Part shown: piece after piece, positions 55,258-64,000 of the stretch
How positions within the stretch are numbered: position 1 is the stretch's first letter
How the letters are laid out: each line of letters begins with the position of its first letter
The notes under the pieces: generated by a model
What the model was told of the DNA's origin: nothing
What the model saw: the letters and a program-made list of their open reading frames with translations, nothing else
Databases searched by the model: none
Assembly (NCBI GenBank): GCA_030533445.1
Contig: CM060078.1
Span: forward strand, 25,545,091 to 25,609,090
Length of the DNA: 64,000 bases
Source of the DNA: Cyprinodon diabolis
Taxonomy: Eukaryota > Chordata > Actinopteri > Cyprinodontiformes > Cyprinodontidae
Direction of reading: 5' to 3'
Position numbers and translations under genes: made by a program

Positions 55258-58183
55258 TGGCGGCTGGTGAAAAATATTTTTGGTGGGGCTGATATAGCCT
55301 AGTGTTTGTCTCCAACTAATCCGGAATAAGAATTCAAATAAACAATTGCACAATACATACAATTTAACAGTAATGATTTAATTTACTATATAATAACAGT
55401 AACAGTGATGATTTTGGTCACTGTGACGGGGTTCTCTGGCCTCCAAGAATCCAGGCTCAGTTGGGTTACCGGTGTTGGTGATTTATTGTGCTCAAAGACT
55501 CAAAACAGGGTGCAAAAGAAACTAAACATATACAAGATCCTCTGGGCCTCAGCCTCCCTCCAGTTACCAGCAATGTAACAAAGAAACAGAAAACAGAAAT
55601 GGCCGCTCTTCTTCCCACAGCCCTCATTAAATAGTTTAAGCCCCTCACCTCAGGCTCTCTTATTTCTGATTTCTTCTCATAAATAAGTTTTGTCCATATA
55701 TTACCTCCACAAACAATTGATGTACAAAAACAAACAAATAATTTTTACAACTTAATTTTTTTACACAGATTCATTGACTTATTCAATTACACCAAACTGG
55801 GTTTGAACCCAGCAAAGACGCAGCCAGACTGAAGATGACAAGTCCCCGTAGCACACACACACACACACCCACACACGGCTAACCCCACTGAAATATTAAG
55901 TGTGCACCCTAAATACACCAGCAGGTAACCAGGAACAGCTTGTGTGTTTTAAGTTAATGGAGCTACTGGGCTCAGCGCGAGCGGATTGGTCCTCACAAGC
56001 ACAGTATAACAGGAATGTGTGTGTGGCACGCAAAGTTTTATGCGACGAGGTGGATTCGTCACAGTCACAATAACCATGACATGAAATTTTCCTACCCTAC
56101 AACAGGGATGTTCTTCTGGCAAACGGGTAGATAAATAAGGATCTCACCGAATTTGGTGGAAGCTGCATCTCGCTTGTTACATTCGCCATCTTCCCTCTAA
56201 TTGTCTGCACCTGCGCTTGGGTGCAGATGCCTGTTAAAGTGCAGTATTTTCAGAGCCCCAAGACCATAAAGTTCTGAGACGCTGATTGGCCATTAAATTC
56301 ACCTAGCAATAGTACATGATTGACAGATTCTCTGCAAATGTGGGTCTGTCTGATCACAGCCCCCAGAACAGAGACGGTAGGAGTCTGTCTGTGGAAATCC
56401 ACAAATGAATGACAGTAGGTAGGGAAATGTAGTTTACAGTGGGGCAAAAAAGTATTTAGTCAGCCACCAATAGTGCAAGTTCTCCCACTTAAAAAGATGA
56501 GAGAGGCCGGTAATTTTCATCATAGATATACCTCAACTATGAGAGACAAAATGAGAAAAAAAAATCCAGAAAATCACATTGTCTGATTTTTAAAGAATTT
56601 ATTTGCAAAATATGGTGGAAAATAAGTATTTGGTCAATAACAAAAGTTCATCTCAATACTTTGTTATATACCCTTTGTTGGCAATGACAGAGATCAAACG
56701 TTTTCTGTAAGTCTTCACAAGGTTTTCACACACTGTTGCTGGTATTTTGGTCCATTCCTCCATGCAGATCTCCTCTAGAGCAGTGATGTTCTGGGGCTGT
56801 AGCTGGGCAACACGGACTTTCAACTCCCTCCAAAGATTTTCTATGGGGTTGAGATCTGGAGACTGGCTAGGCCACTCCAGGACCTTGAAATGCTTCTTAC
56901 GAAGCCACTCCTTCGTTACCCGGGCGGTGTGTTTGGGATCATTGTCATGCTGAAAGACCCAGCCATGTTTCATCTCCAATGCCCTTGCTGATGGAAGGAG
57001 GTTTTCACTCAAAATGTGACGATACATGGCCCCATTCATTCTTTCCTTCACACGGATCAGTCGTCCTGGTCCCTTAGCAGAAAAACAGCCCCAAAGCATG
57101 ATGTTTCCACCCCCATGCTTCACTGTAGGTATGGTGTTCTTTGGATGCAACTCAGCATTCTCTCTCCTCCAAACACGACGAGTAGAGTTTTTACCAAAAA
57201 GTTATATTTTGGTTTCATCTGACCATATGATATTCTCCCAGTCATCGTCTGGATCATCCAAATGCTCTCTAGCAAACTTGAGACGGGCCTTGACATGTAC
57301 TGGCTTAAGCAGGGGGACACGCTTGGCACTGCAGGATTTGAGTCCCTGGCAGCATAGTGTGTTACTGATGGTAGCCTTTGTTACTTTGGTCCCAGCTCTC
57401 TGCAGGTCATTCACTAGGTCCCCCCGTGTGGTTCTGGGATTTTTACTCACCGTTCTTGTGATCATTTTGACCCCACGGGGTGAGATCTTGCGTGGAGCCC
57501 CAGATCGAGGAAGATTATCAGTGGTCTTGTATGTTTTCCATTTTCTAATAATTGATCCCACAGTTGATTTCTTCACACCAAGCTGTTTACCTATTGCAGA
57601 TTCAGACTTCCCAGCCTGGTGCAGGTCTATAATTGTGTTTCGGGTGTCCTTTGACAGCTCTCTAGTTTTGGCCATGGTGGAGTTTAGAGTGTGACTGTTT
57701 GAGGTTATGGACAGGTGTCTTTTATACTGATAACGGGTTCAAACAGGTGCCATTAATGAAGGTAACGAGTGGAGGACAGAGGAGCCTCTTACAGAAGAAG
57801 TTACAGGTCTGTGAGAGCCAGGAATCTTGCTTGTTTGTAACTGACCAAATACTTATTTTCCACCATATTTTGCAAATAAATTCTTTAAAAATCAGACAAT
57901 GTGATTTTCTGGATTTTTTTTTCTCATTTTGTCTCTCATAGTTGAGGTATATCTATGATGAAAATTACCGGCCTCTCTCATCTTTTTAAGTGGGAGAACT
58001 TGCACTATTGGTGGCTGACTAAATACTTTTTTGCCCCACTGTATATAATTTGTTTTGCTTATAGGTACACACTCTAGAGAGTAAAACTGACATTTATGAG
58101 TTAATTTCTAAAAATATATTTTACGTTTCTCTCTTCTTATCAGGGAGGGCGGTGCCCCAGCGCCCCCTACGGGCCGGCCGCCA

Positions 58184-58228
<45 letters not shown>

Positions 58229-60138
58229 CACACACACTGGGGTCAAAAGGTTAGTTAGCCACTGCACTGATTGTGCAAGTTCTGTAAGACAAAATGAGGA
58301 ACAAAAAAATCCAGGACATCACATTGTATAACAATTTATTTGTAAATTATGGTGGAAAAAAATAATTTGGTCAATAATTAAAGCTCAACTCAATACTTTG
58401 TTACATAACGTTTGTTGGCAATGACAGAGATCAAACGTTCCCTGTAGGTCTTTACCAGTTTTGCACACACTGTAGCTGGTATTTTTGACCATTCCTCCCT
58501 TCAGATCTCCTCTAGAGCAGTGATGTTTCGGTGCTGTCGCTGGGCAACACTGAATTTCAACTCCCTCCACAATTTTTCTATAGCGTTGAAGTCTGGAGAC
58601 TGGCTAGGCCAATCATGGACCTTGAAATGCTTTTTACGGAGCCACTCCTTCATTGCCCTGATGGTGTGTTTGGGATCATTATCATGCTTCAAGATCTAGC
58701 CACATTTCATCTTTAAGGCTCTCACTGCCTAAAATCTAACAAACATGGCCCCATTCTTTCTTCCCTCAACATAGATCAGTTTTCCTGTCCTCTTTGAAGA
58801 AAAACAAAAGCATGACGCAAGTACGAGCACATTTCACCTATTTTAGCTTCACTCCACTGGCTGCCCATCCATTTTAGGATTCATTTTAAAATTCTTTTAT
58901 TTACTTTTAAAGCCTTGAATGGCCTTGCCCCAATTTACCTCTCTGAGCTTCTGCACCCCTACACTCCCAGCCGATCTCTCAGGTCAGCTGATCAGCTGCT
59001 CCTGACGGTGCCAAAAGCAAGGCTTAAGCTCAGAGGGGATCGAGCGTTTTCTGTTGCAGCTCCAAAACTCTGGAATGCATTGCCGCTGCACATTAGACAG
59101 GCCAACTCTCTGTCTCATTTTAAAACTCTTCTTAAAACCCACCTCTTTTCTTTGGCTTTTAACACCATGTAGAGTGTTGATTTTATGTACACATGTTGTT
59201 TTTATGTATACACATGCATATTTTTATCCTGTGCGGGCTGTGCTTTTATTTTATTTTATTTACTTTTATTTATTTTAGTTATTTTATCTTTTTGTGCAGC
59301 ACTTTGGAAACCTTGTGTTTATTTAAACCGTGCTATATAAATAAAGTGGATTGGATTGGATTGATGTTTCCTCCCCCATGCTTCACAGTAGGTGTGGTGT
59401 TCTTGAGATGCAACTCTGCATTCGTCTTCCCCCAAACACGACGAGTTGGGTTTTTACCAAAAACTTCTATTTTGGTTTCGTCTGATCACATCATATTCTC
59501 CCAATCCTCTTTTGGAACATCCATATGCTCTCTGGCAAACTTCAGGATCTCTGCAGGTCATTCATCAGGTCCCTCCATCTAGTTCTGGGATTTTTGCTCA
59601 CCGTTCTCACGATCATTTTGACCCCACAAGATGAGATCTTGCGTGGAGCCCTAGATCAAGGGAGATTATCAGTGGTCTTATGTCTTCAATTTTCTTAGAA
59701 TTGCTCCCACAGTTGATTTTTTTTTTCACACCAAGCTGCTTGCCTTTAGTAGATTCACTCTTCCCAGCCTGGTGCAGGTCTACAATTTTCTTCCTGGTGA
59801 CCTTCAACAGCTCTTTGTTCTTGAGTTTGGAGTGTAACTGTTGGAGGCTTTATACAGATAACTGGTTCAAACAGGTGCCACTAACACAGGTAACTAGTGG
59901 GGGACAGAAAAGCTTCTTTAAGAAGGAGTTACAGGTCTGTGAGTTCCAGAAATCTTGATGGTTTGTGGTGACCAAATATTTATTTTCCACCATAGTCTAC
60001 AAATAAATCCTTTAAAAATCTGATTTTCTTTCTCATAGTCGAATTGTATATATGATGAAAATTACAGACCTCTCTCATTATTCTAAGTAGGAGAACTTGC
60101 ACAACCAGTGGCTGACTAAAAACTTTTTGGCCCCACTG

Positions 60139-60189
<51 letters not shown>

Positions 60190-63100
60190 ATAGCAGATAA
60201 AAGATTTACAGATAATATACAGCTATAGTTGAGAAGTACGTGTAAGTGGTGTTGGATCCGTAGGTTGTTGTGTCTGGAATAGCCACAACATGCATTTGTT
60301 TATAATAACATTTATCCTATGTTTGTCTAGGTACAAATTGAAAAGGCTTTTATGTTTTTCTTTTCCCCAATTGCACATTTCAACTGTTATTGTCTCGAAT
60401 GATATGGTGACAGCAAGTTGATGACATATTAAATACACAAAATTGAAAACCCCTTTCTTTGTTTGCTGCAGCAGTTTAGATCTGCAGAAATGAAAACAAA
60501 GTACTGTCTGTTCACTGAGTTCTATTTTAAAGTAGTTTTCCATTTTCTATTCAGGGTGGATGCATCTTTAAGCTGGAGCAGTTTCTTGCAGACCATCTAT
60601 TGGTTATTGGTGCTGTTGGAATTGGAGTGGCCTGTCTTCAGGTAAGGATAACCTGACGGTGTGTTAATGCATGTAGAGAAGTAAAATACATTTGTCACAT
60701 TTTTGCTTTCAGTGAAACAGAATCTACTTTAATCAAATATGCTTTATTGTTTAAAATGGAAAGCCTCTGCCCTCTGTTTAATAGAACCTTAGAAAATCCT
60801 GATGGACAGGATTTTAGTCTTTCCATAATGGAAAATCTAGCCTTGCAGGTCACAAACATTACCATATTAGAGCTTTTCCATTTTCCAATAATAATCCTGC
60901 TTTATCATAACAGTCCTTTTGTTTGTTCCATTCTGAGATGGACTCATGCTTTTAAGCACTGTGATGCATACACTCCAATCGGCCATAACATTATGACAAT
61001 TCACTTAGTTATAGGTACACAGCCAAATGCAACACCATGCACATGTGCAGATGGGTGTTACATCAGTCACCATTGAAAATAAATTATTCGAGCTTGGTTG
61101 CTTGTAGGATTACTTGCGTTCTACCATGAGTGCTCTGTACAAATATTTTGGGTGAGATGCAGATGCTAAAGAAAATTCAGAAAAGTAGTTTCCTTGCTGT
61201 AACGGTTTACTTTATTGTTATGAGATGAAAGGTGTTGTGTGTTCTATTAGTCAGACAACAAATAACAACAAATATTTTCTTTTGTTTTCGTGCTGCAACA
61301 GCCTTGCATCATCTTTTATCACACTCACTTTTCGTATTTTATACTGACATTATTTACATGATTTCTGTGTTGAATGTTAACCCAGTAACTGTATATGTAA
61401 CATCATTTTGACTCTTGTGTGTTCCAAATGTCTGTTTTGTATGTTTGGTTTCACTGTAGCTGGCCGGAGCACTCTTGACAGCCTGCTTTATCTATCTGCT
61501 CTATAAGGAGGAGGAGGAGGACTTTGGTGCATTGTAATTTGGCTCCAGAGCTCTTTGGTGCTTTTAATCAAATGGATAGACAAGGATAGAAGGTGCTCTA
61601 GATTTCTGACTCGCATCTTAGTCCTTATTTGCATGCCTGCTCAGTGCCAATTATAAAAGCTGCATGTAAACGGAATGATTTCTCCTCTTGCTGTTTAAGG
61701 CCTACATTCGCATGGCTTTTTTGGTCCGTTTTAATTATGAAACGTTATTGAAAATGAGGATGCATGTCTGGTGAATGGCTTAATTAATCAGAACTGACCC
61801 ATGTGCATTTCTGTAGTCGATTGGAACCATTGTGGCTCTTTTTGTGTCTGTGATGTCTTTAAATGTAAATAGCTTTCAGCATAAAGTATTTTTGGATTTT
61901 CTTTTTTTTAGTAGAGGAATTTATTTATTTATAAACAAAAACAAAAAACAAATGAAAAAGCATCACATGGAAGAATAAAATGGGACAAATGAGCATTTGC
62001 TTATCAATAAGAGAATTGATGTGAACATTTAAATCCAATTTACAAAATTAAATTCTGTGTGAAAGCCTTATGCTGCTGAATGGACACAGCTCTAAGGAGC
62101 TCTAAGGAGATTTTTTTTGAAGTTTATGAAAAATTTTACTGTACAGTTAGTTAGTATGCAGTAATGTAGAGGAGAGATCATTTTATTTATTTTTTACAGT
62201 GCTTTAACAGCACCACCTAGCTCCAAATCATTGTAAATCAGATAAATTAGAAATTGAACCCTGGATCTACCTCTAAAGAGAACATGCCAACCCCACCAAC
62301 TCGAAAGGAACCCCATTTTGAACATGTGCTATAACTATAATAGTGGTAATATTTTCTTGGGGAGTGTTGGCCTTGTGGTTAGAACACTGCACTGTGCTTT
62401 GAGAAAGTTGCAACACCCGGTTCGGTCCCCACAGCCTCCATTCTGGATTCCTTAAGACCCTTAACCCCACACTGCTCCCCTGGCACCACAAAATGGCAGC
62501 CCACTGCTCCCCAAGGGGATTGGTTAAATGCAGACAACGAATTTCCCCATTGTGGGACAATAAAGGGATTTACACACATTTATTTTCTTCTGATTTGTTT
62601 CATTAGTTATTCGATCAGAGGTAGGAATCCAGGTTTCTCACTTCGAATGGATCATCTTAATTCTTTTGTCAAAGAGAAAATTGCAGAATTGAGATGGGTG
62701 TTAGGAGAGATTTTCATTGCTTTTAGTTGTTGACAATTTTGTTCCCACATTCAAAGATGATCAGGTTATCTGCAGGCGATTTTTCTTTTCTTTTGAGCAA
62801 CATGATTAGCCAAAGTACCAGGCTAAATTATTCATGTTCTCTCTCTGTTTTGAGAATACTCATTAATAAATTGGTTTGTAATTTCAGTATGGTCTCAGTT
62901 AATCATGTGTAGACTTAACTCTAAGTGTTTTGCTTTCTTTTTATACAACTTTTGTTAAAGATGGCAGCTTCTCCCAAATTGACAGCAATGTAAGCACAGC
63001 AAGCAGAACAGGTCACATGACGTCCTTCTAATAGCCACTGCTAGACTTGAATGTCAGTACAAGTCGAGTATTTTAAAAAGCTTCAATTTCTTTTTTCATG

Positions 63101-64000
63101 AGCGCCTATATGTGTGCATCTTTTTTTATTATATATTTTTTTTTACAATATCATAATAGACAACTGATCCATATCCAAAGAAATCTGAACTGAGATCTAT
63201 TATTTCCCTGAACATTGGTCCAGAACCCCGGAGCATTCTGGGGGATGTAGTCAGAAGAAGGTTTTCGAGTGTCAGCCTCTCACTGCCAGGCTAACAAAGT
63301 GGGTGGTAGGACTGACCTCTTTTTAAAGGTTACCCTTAAAAAAGGATTACATTTTGTATTTAGCCTTTTTACCTGCTCTTTGTTTAAATTAGGGTAAAAA
63401 GGGAGAAAAGTTTGTCAATATAAACAAGTGTTTATAGCATGCTACATTTTTAGCAATATTACATTGCCCAAATTTACCAGCTGTTTAGGGTGTTTCAAAG
63501 TGACCACTGGAAATAGTCACCAGCACCTTTGTGACCCTGCAAGGAAAGGTGGATACAGGCAAATGCTGGATAGATTTCCTTTTTTGGCGTATTTGCTTTT
63601 CTTCTTGTGCCTTCTTTTATCTGTGTATTATGAAATGATTGTAGTATTTTATAGGTTTTGATTCCAAACTTTTTTGAATTACTTAAATCTAAGAGGATCA
63701 ACCAATGTGCATGTTTTCGTGTATAAATATGCACACCTTACAATACATCCAGCTTCATTTTGGTTTTGCTTGTTCAAGCATGGTGTTTTTGCAGCAATGT
63801 CTTCTTTTGTCCTCCCATCACCATAGCAACCAGCTTCAGACTTTCAAATAGCTTCAAACTCCATCACCTTTTAACCCTTCTCTGCTCTCCAGTCAACAGC
63901 TTTCAAGCTGCCCGCAGTCTCCCATGGTGAACATTTGACTTAACACTTGCTGTTTTCAGATCTGTGGGATGGTGTTCACCTGCTGCCTGCACAGGAGGAT
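44308..64000 (+). CDS. tspan11: tspan11: tetraspanin-11 (CD151-like), gene continues past the window; two alternative last exons
   Basis: Tetraspanins are four-helix membrane proteins that organise integrins and other partners into microdomains; TSPAN11 is closest to CD151. Coding exons are 44328-44414, 46191-46382, 51070-51144, 53193-53297, 53886-54044 and 60555-60641, followed by 61460-61537 or by an exon beginning at 63960. All junctions are phase 0. With the first ending the protein is 260 aa. Visible features are TM1 ([16 protein letters not shown]), TM2 and TM3 ([18 protein letters not shown]), and a large extracellular loop with KCCGSN, PDSCC and further cysteines to EGGC. There is one N-glycosylation site (NQT), and TM4 starts [15 protein letters not shown]. 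The start Met sits 20 nt inside the exon. [21 protein letters not shown] and the ICGMV ending favour TSPAN11 over CD151. Confidence 0.93.
44328..44414 (+). CDS. tspan11: tspan11 first coding exon
   Basis: The exon itself starts at 44308 after tttctag; ATG at 44328-44330; donor gtgagt. Encodes [12 protein letters not shown] and the first half of TM1. Confidence 0.94.
44415..46190. other. tspan11 intron, nothing recognised
   Basis: 1.8 kb AT-rich intron; overlapping 60-100 aa ORFs show no domain. Confidence 0.6.
46191..46382 (+). CDS. tspan11: tspan11 exon: TM1 end, small loop, TM2
   Basis: Acceptor tctgcag, donor gtgaga. Encodes [22 protein letters not shown]2 and the intracellular [15 protein letters not shown] with juxtamembrane cysteines fit for palmitoylation. 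Confidence 0.95.
48153..48472. mobile_element. hAT-like MITE with 'CCGATACC' ends
   Basis: Left end attgcgccgatacc and right end (reversed) gtgttgcaccgataccgata, with further inner copies of ccgatacc. This end type is widespread in vertebrate hAT MITEs. Non-coding. Confidence 0.6.
48752..49800. mobile_element. Possible hAT-like element, about 1 kb
   Basis: Left end gtagggatgccccaatt and right end (reversed) gtagggctgtcccaatcc form an imperfect inverted repeat of about 18 bp. The inside includes a partial fish repeat near 49090-49245. No target duplication or transposase seen. Confidence 0.5.
51070..51144 (+). CDS. tspan11: tspan11 exon: TM3
   Basis: Acceptor ctgtgcag, donor gtaagc. Encodes [19 protein letters not shown] then YVYYQR. 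Confidence 0.95.
51145..53192. other. tspan11 intron with a Tc1 remnant
   Basis: A decayed Tc1-type element occupies about 52075-52722. The remainder is AT-rich, with an A-run plus (AAAT)n tract near 52040-52065. Confidence 0.6.
52075..52722 (-). mobile_element. Decayed Tc1-like element of another subfamily
   Basis: Right end ttttgagcagtg|ta is the 'tacactgctcaaaa' terminus of a second fish Tc1 family. Inside, on the minus strand, text matching its transposase gene is visible near 52150-52200 (caccaagatggtcacttcac region), 52255-52300 and 52360-52410. Large parts are deleted and stops abound. The left end is not identified. Confidence 0.65.
53193..53297 (+). CDS. tspan11: tspan11 exon: start of large extracellular loop
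   Basis: Acceptor cctgtttctag, donor gtatga. Encodes [13 protein letters not shown] to VDRLQQD; NQT is a glycosylation sequon. Confidence 0.95.
53402..53615. repeat. Near-perfect 176-bp palindrome (foldback repeat, copy 2)
   Basis: Arms 53440-53524 and 53532-53615 are reverse complements with four differences and a 7-nt loop. The lead-in at 53402-53439 is shared with 14126. It sits in a tspan11 intron less than 300 bp from the next exon. Confidence 0.92.
53886..54044 (+). CDS. tspan11: tspan11 exon: CCG and PDSCC motifs of the large loop
   Basis: Acceptor gcctctccag, donor gtgagt. Encodes [12 protein letters not shown] and VPDSCCKTV to NIYKVE, the disulfide core of the loop. Confidence 0.95.
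55220..55254. repeat. (AT)n microsatellite, left part
   Basis: Uninterrupted AT units ending directly at the transposon end at 55255. Confidence 0.95.
56437..58041 (-). mobile_element. Complete Tc1-type transposon, copy 2, nested
   Basis: 1605 bp, same ends and long TIRs as 37491-39094, TA at 56435-56436 and 58042-58043. Sits inside the CAGTGGCGGC element. The transposase has one nonsense codon. Confidence 0.95.
56653..57675 (-). pseudogene. Tc1 transposase with a single nonsense codon
   Basis: Same 1023-nt frame as 37706-38728, with start and final stop in place and no frameshift. One GAA codon in KIELFGKNS is TAA here (57202-57204), splitting the frame after the IIWSDETKI block. The first catalytic Asp lies just before the stop; the second Asp and the Glu lie after it. 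A truncated 157-aa product could still contain the DNA-binding half. Confidence 0.93.
58187..58227. repeat. (AT)n microsatellite, middle part
   Basis: AT units lying between two transposon ends, followed by a short (CA) stretch. Confidence 0.95.
58235..60138 (-). mobile_element. Decayed Tc1-type transposon, copy 3, split by a LINE
   Basis: Ends cactggggtcaaaaggttag and ttttggccccactg are diverged forms of the copy 1 and 2 termini. Transposase text on the minus strand (58384-58815 and 59365-59820) is interrupted by stops and deletions. TA follows the right end. It is older than copies 1 and 2. Confidence 0.85.
58816..59364 (+). mobile_element. L2/CR1-type LINE 3' fragment inside the decayed Tc1
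   Basis: An 85-codon frame (58915-59172) reads [32 protein letters not shown] and HLFSLAF, the C-terminal end of a fish L2/CR1 reverse transcriptase. It is followed by a 3' UTR ending tatataaataaagtgga and (TTGGA)n, the short-repeat 3' end typical of these LINEs. It splits the Tc1 sequence between gcatga and tgtttcc. This family differs from that at 1170 and 21955. Confidence 0.85.
60143..60187. repeat. (TA)n microsatellite, right part
   Basis: TA units beginning right after the third Tc1 copy. Confidence 0.95.
60555..60641 (+). CDS. tspan11: tspan11 exon: last loop cysteine and first half of TM4
   Basis: Acceptor ttctattcag, donor gtaagg. Encodes [19 protein letters not shown] to GIGVACLQ. 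This donor can pair with either of two downstream terminal exons. Confidence 0.95.
60642..61459. other. tspan11 intron, nothing recognised
   Basis: AT-rich intron without recognised repeats; a 109-aa ORF at 60747-61076 shows no domain. Confidence 0.6.
61460..61537 (+). CDS. tspan11: tspan11 candidate last exon A (acidic tail)
   Basis: Acceptor tttcactgtag, phase 0, stop TAA at 61535-61537. Encodes [16 protein letters not shown] followed by EEEEDFGAL. It completes TM4 with hydrophobic residues but replaces the usual CC-containing end and tail with an acidic tail. An AATAAA follows at 61974. The exon is not known to me from human TSPAN11. Confidence 0.75.
   Translation: MAGALLTACFIYLLYKEEEEDFGAL
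61974..61979 (+). promoter_or_regulatory. Candidate poly(A) signal for tspan11 isoform A
   Basis: AATAAA about 440 nt after the stop at 61537, upstream of exon B, so it could end the short transcript. Confidence 0.5.
62359..62572 (+). mobile_element. tRNA-derived SINE
   Basis: Head reads ggccttgtggttagaacact (box A region) and acccggttcggtccccac (box B region). The body agacccttaaccccacactg and tail gggacaataaagggatt follow. Same broad family as 19046-19205. Confidence 0.75.
63222..63250 (-). promoter_or_regulatory. ZNF143/THAP11-type motif
   Basis: On the minus strand the sequence ACTACATCCCCCAGAATGC closely follows the long ZNF143 (SBS) consensus ACTACAnTTCCCAGmATGC. Position is between the two alternative tspan11 last exons. 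Function unknown. Confidence 0.45.
63960..64000 (+). CDS. tspan11: tspan11 candidate last exon B (canonical TSPAN11 end, cut by the window edge)
   Basis: Acceptor tgttttcag, phase 0. Encodes [13 protein letters not shown] before the sequence stops. Human TSPAN11 has ICGMVLTCCLH at the same place, with the CC pair for palmitoylation. Confidence 0.9.
   Translation, partial: MCGMVFTCCLHRR

Larger units (their letters stand above)
55255..58186. mobile_element. DNA transposon with CAGTGGCGGC ends, interrupted by Tc1
   Basis: Ends are cagtggcggctggtg and (reversed) cagtggcggccggcc: ten identical terminal bases, then divergence. Without the nested Tc1 (56437-58041) it is about 1.33 kb. Inside there is a (CA)n tract near 55851-55878 and no recognisable transposase, so it is probably non-autonomous. 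It abuts (AT)n on both sides. The superfamily is not assigned. Confidence 0.7.
54045..60554. other. tspan11 intron dominated by nested transposons
   Basis: 55220-60187 is one (AT)n tract broken by three DNA transposons. 54045-55219 and 60188-60554 show nothing recognisable. Confidence 0.75.
61538..63959. other. 3' UTR of isoform A and intron before exon B
   Basis: Holds a candidate poly(A) signal (61974), a SINE (62359-62572) and a ZNF143-like motif (63222-63250). No coding sequence recognised. Confidence 0.6.

Noticed and set aside
57026..57694. 222-aa plus-strand ORF (and 38391-38747, 38079-38387 in the other copy)
   Set aside because: Antisense shadow of the Tc1 transposase gene; no independent domain.

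Overview
The window is nuclear DNA of a teleost fish. It is AT-rich, has long introns with GT/AG borders, and is full of fish-type Tc1, hAT, LINE and SINE copies. The species cannot be named from the sequence.

Three multi-exon genes can be read. (1) Positions 1-4909, plus strand: the 3' part of cracr2a, encoding the C-terminal Rab-type GTPase domain of the calcium-channel regulator CRACR2A. (2) Positions 9007-27546, minus strand: a complete ten-exon prmt8, a membrane-anchored arginine methyltransferase of 405 aa with an N-terminal myristoylation signal. (3) Positions 44308 to the window edge, plus strand: tspan11, a CD151-like tetraspanin. cracr2a and prmt8 are tail to tail, as in human. prmt8 and tspan11 are head to head across about 17 kb of repeat-filled DNA. 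I read no other host gene; the remaining long ORFs belong to transposons, tandem repeats or chance.

The most interesting gene-level signal is that tspan11 has two candidate last exons, both in frame after the same donor. The one at 61460-61537 ends in an acidic tail and has its own AATAAA. The one starting at 63960 matches the usual TSPAN11 end and runs off the window. They would swap the end of the fourth membrane helix and the cytoplasmic tail.

The repeat landscape is rich. There are two near-identical Tc1 elements (one with an uninterrupted DD34E transposase, one with a single nonsense codon), a third decayed Tc1 copy split by a LINE, and a pile of three DNA transposons inside one (AT)n tract (55220-60187). 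Two hAT-like elements have exact 8-bp target duplications, and one truncated L1-type insertion has a 16-bp target duplication. There is a large foldback element holding a LINE endonuclease fragment, a near-perfect 176-bp palindrome, and a perfect 34-bp hairpin. At least three elements share one architecture: an end beginning GGAAG, an A-run, then arrays of about 20-bp palindromic units. One of these carries a decayed integrase-like gene.

Exon borders were placed by reading frame, splice dinucleotides and recalled similarity to the human proteins. Repeat family names come from recognition, not from a database search.
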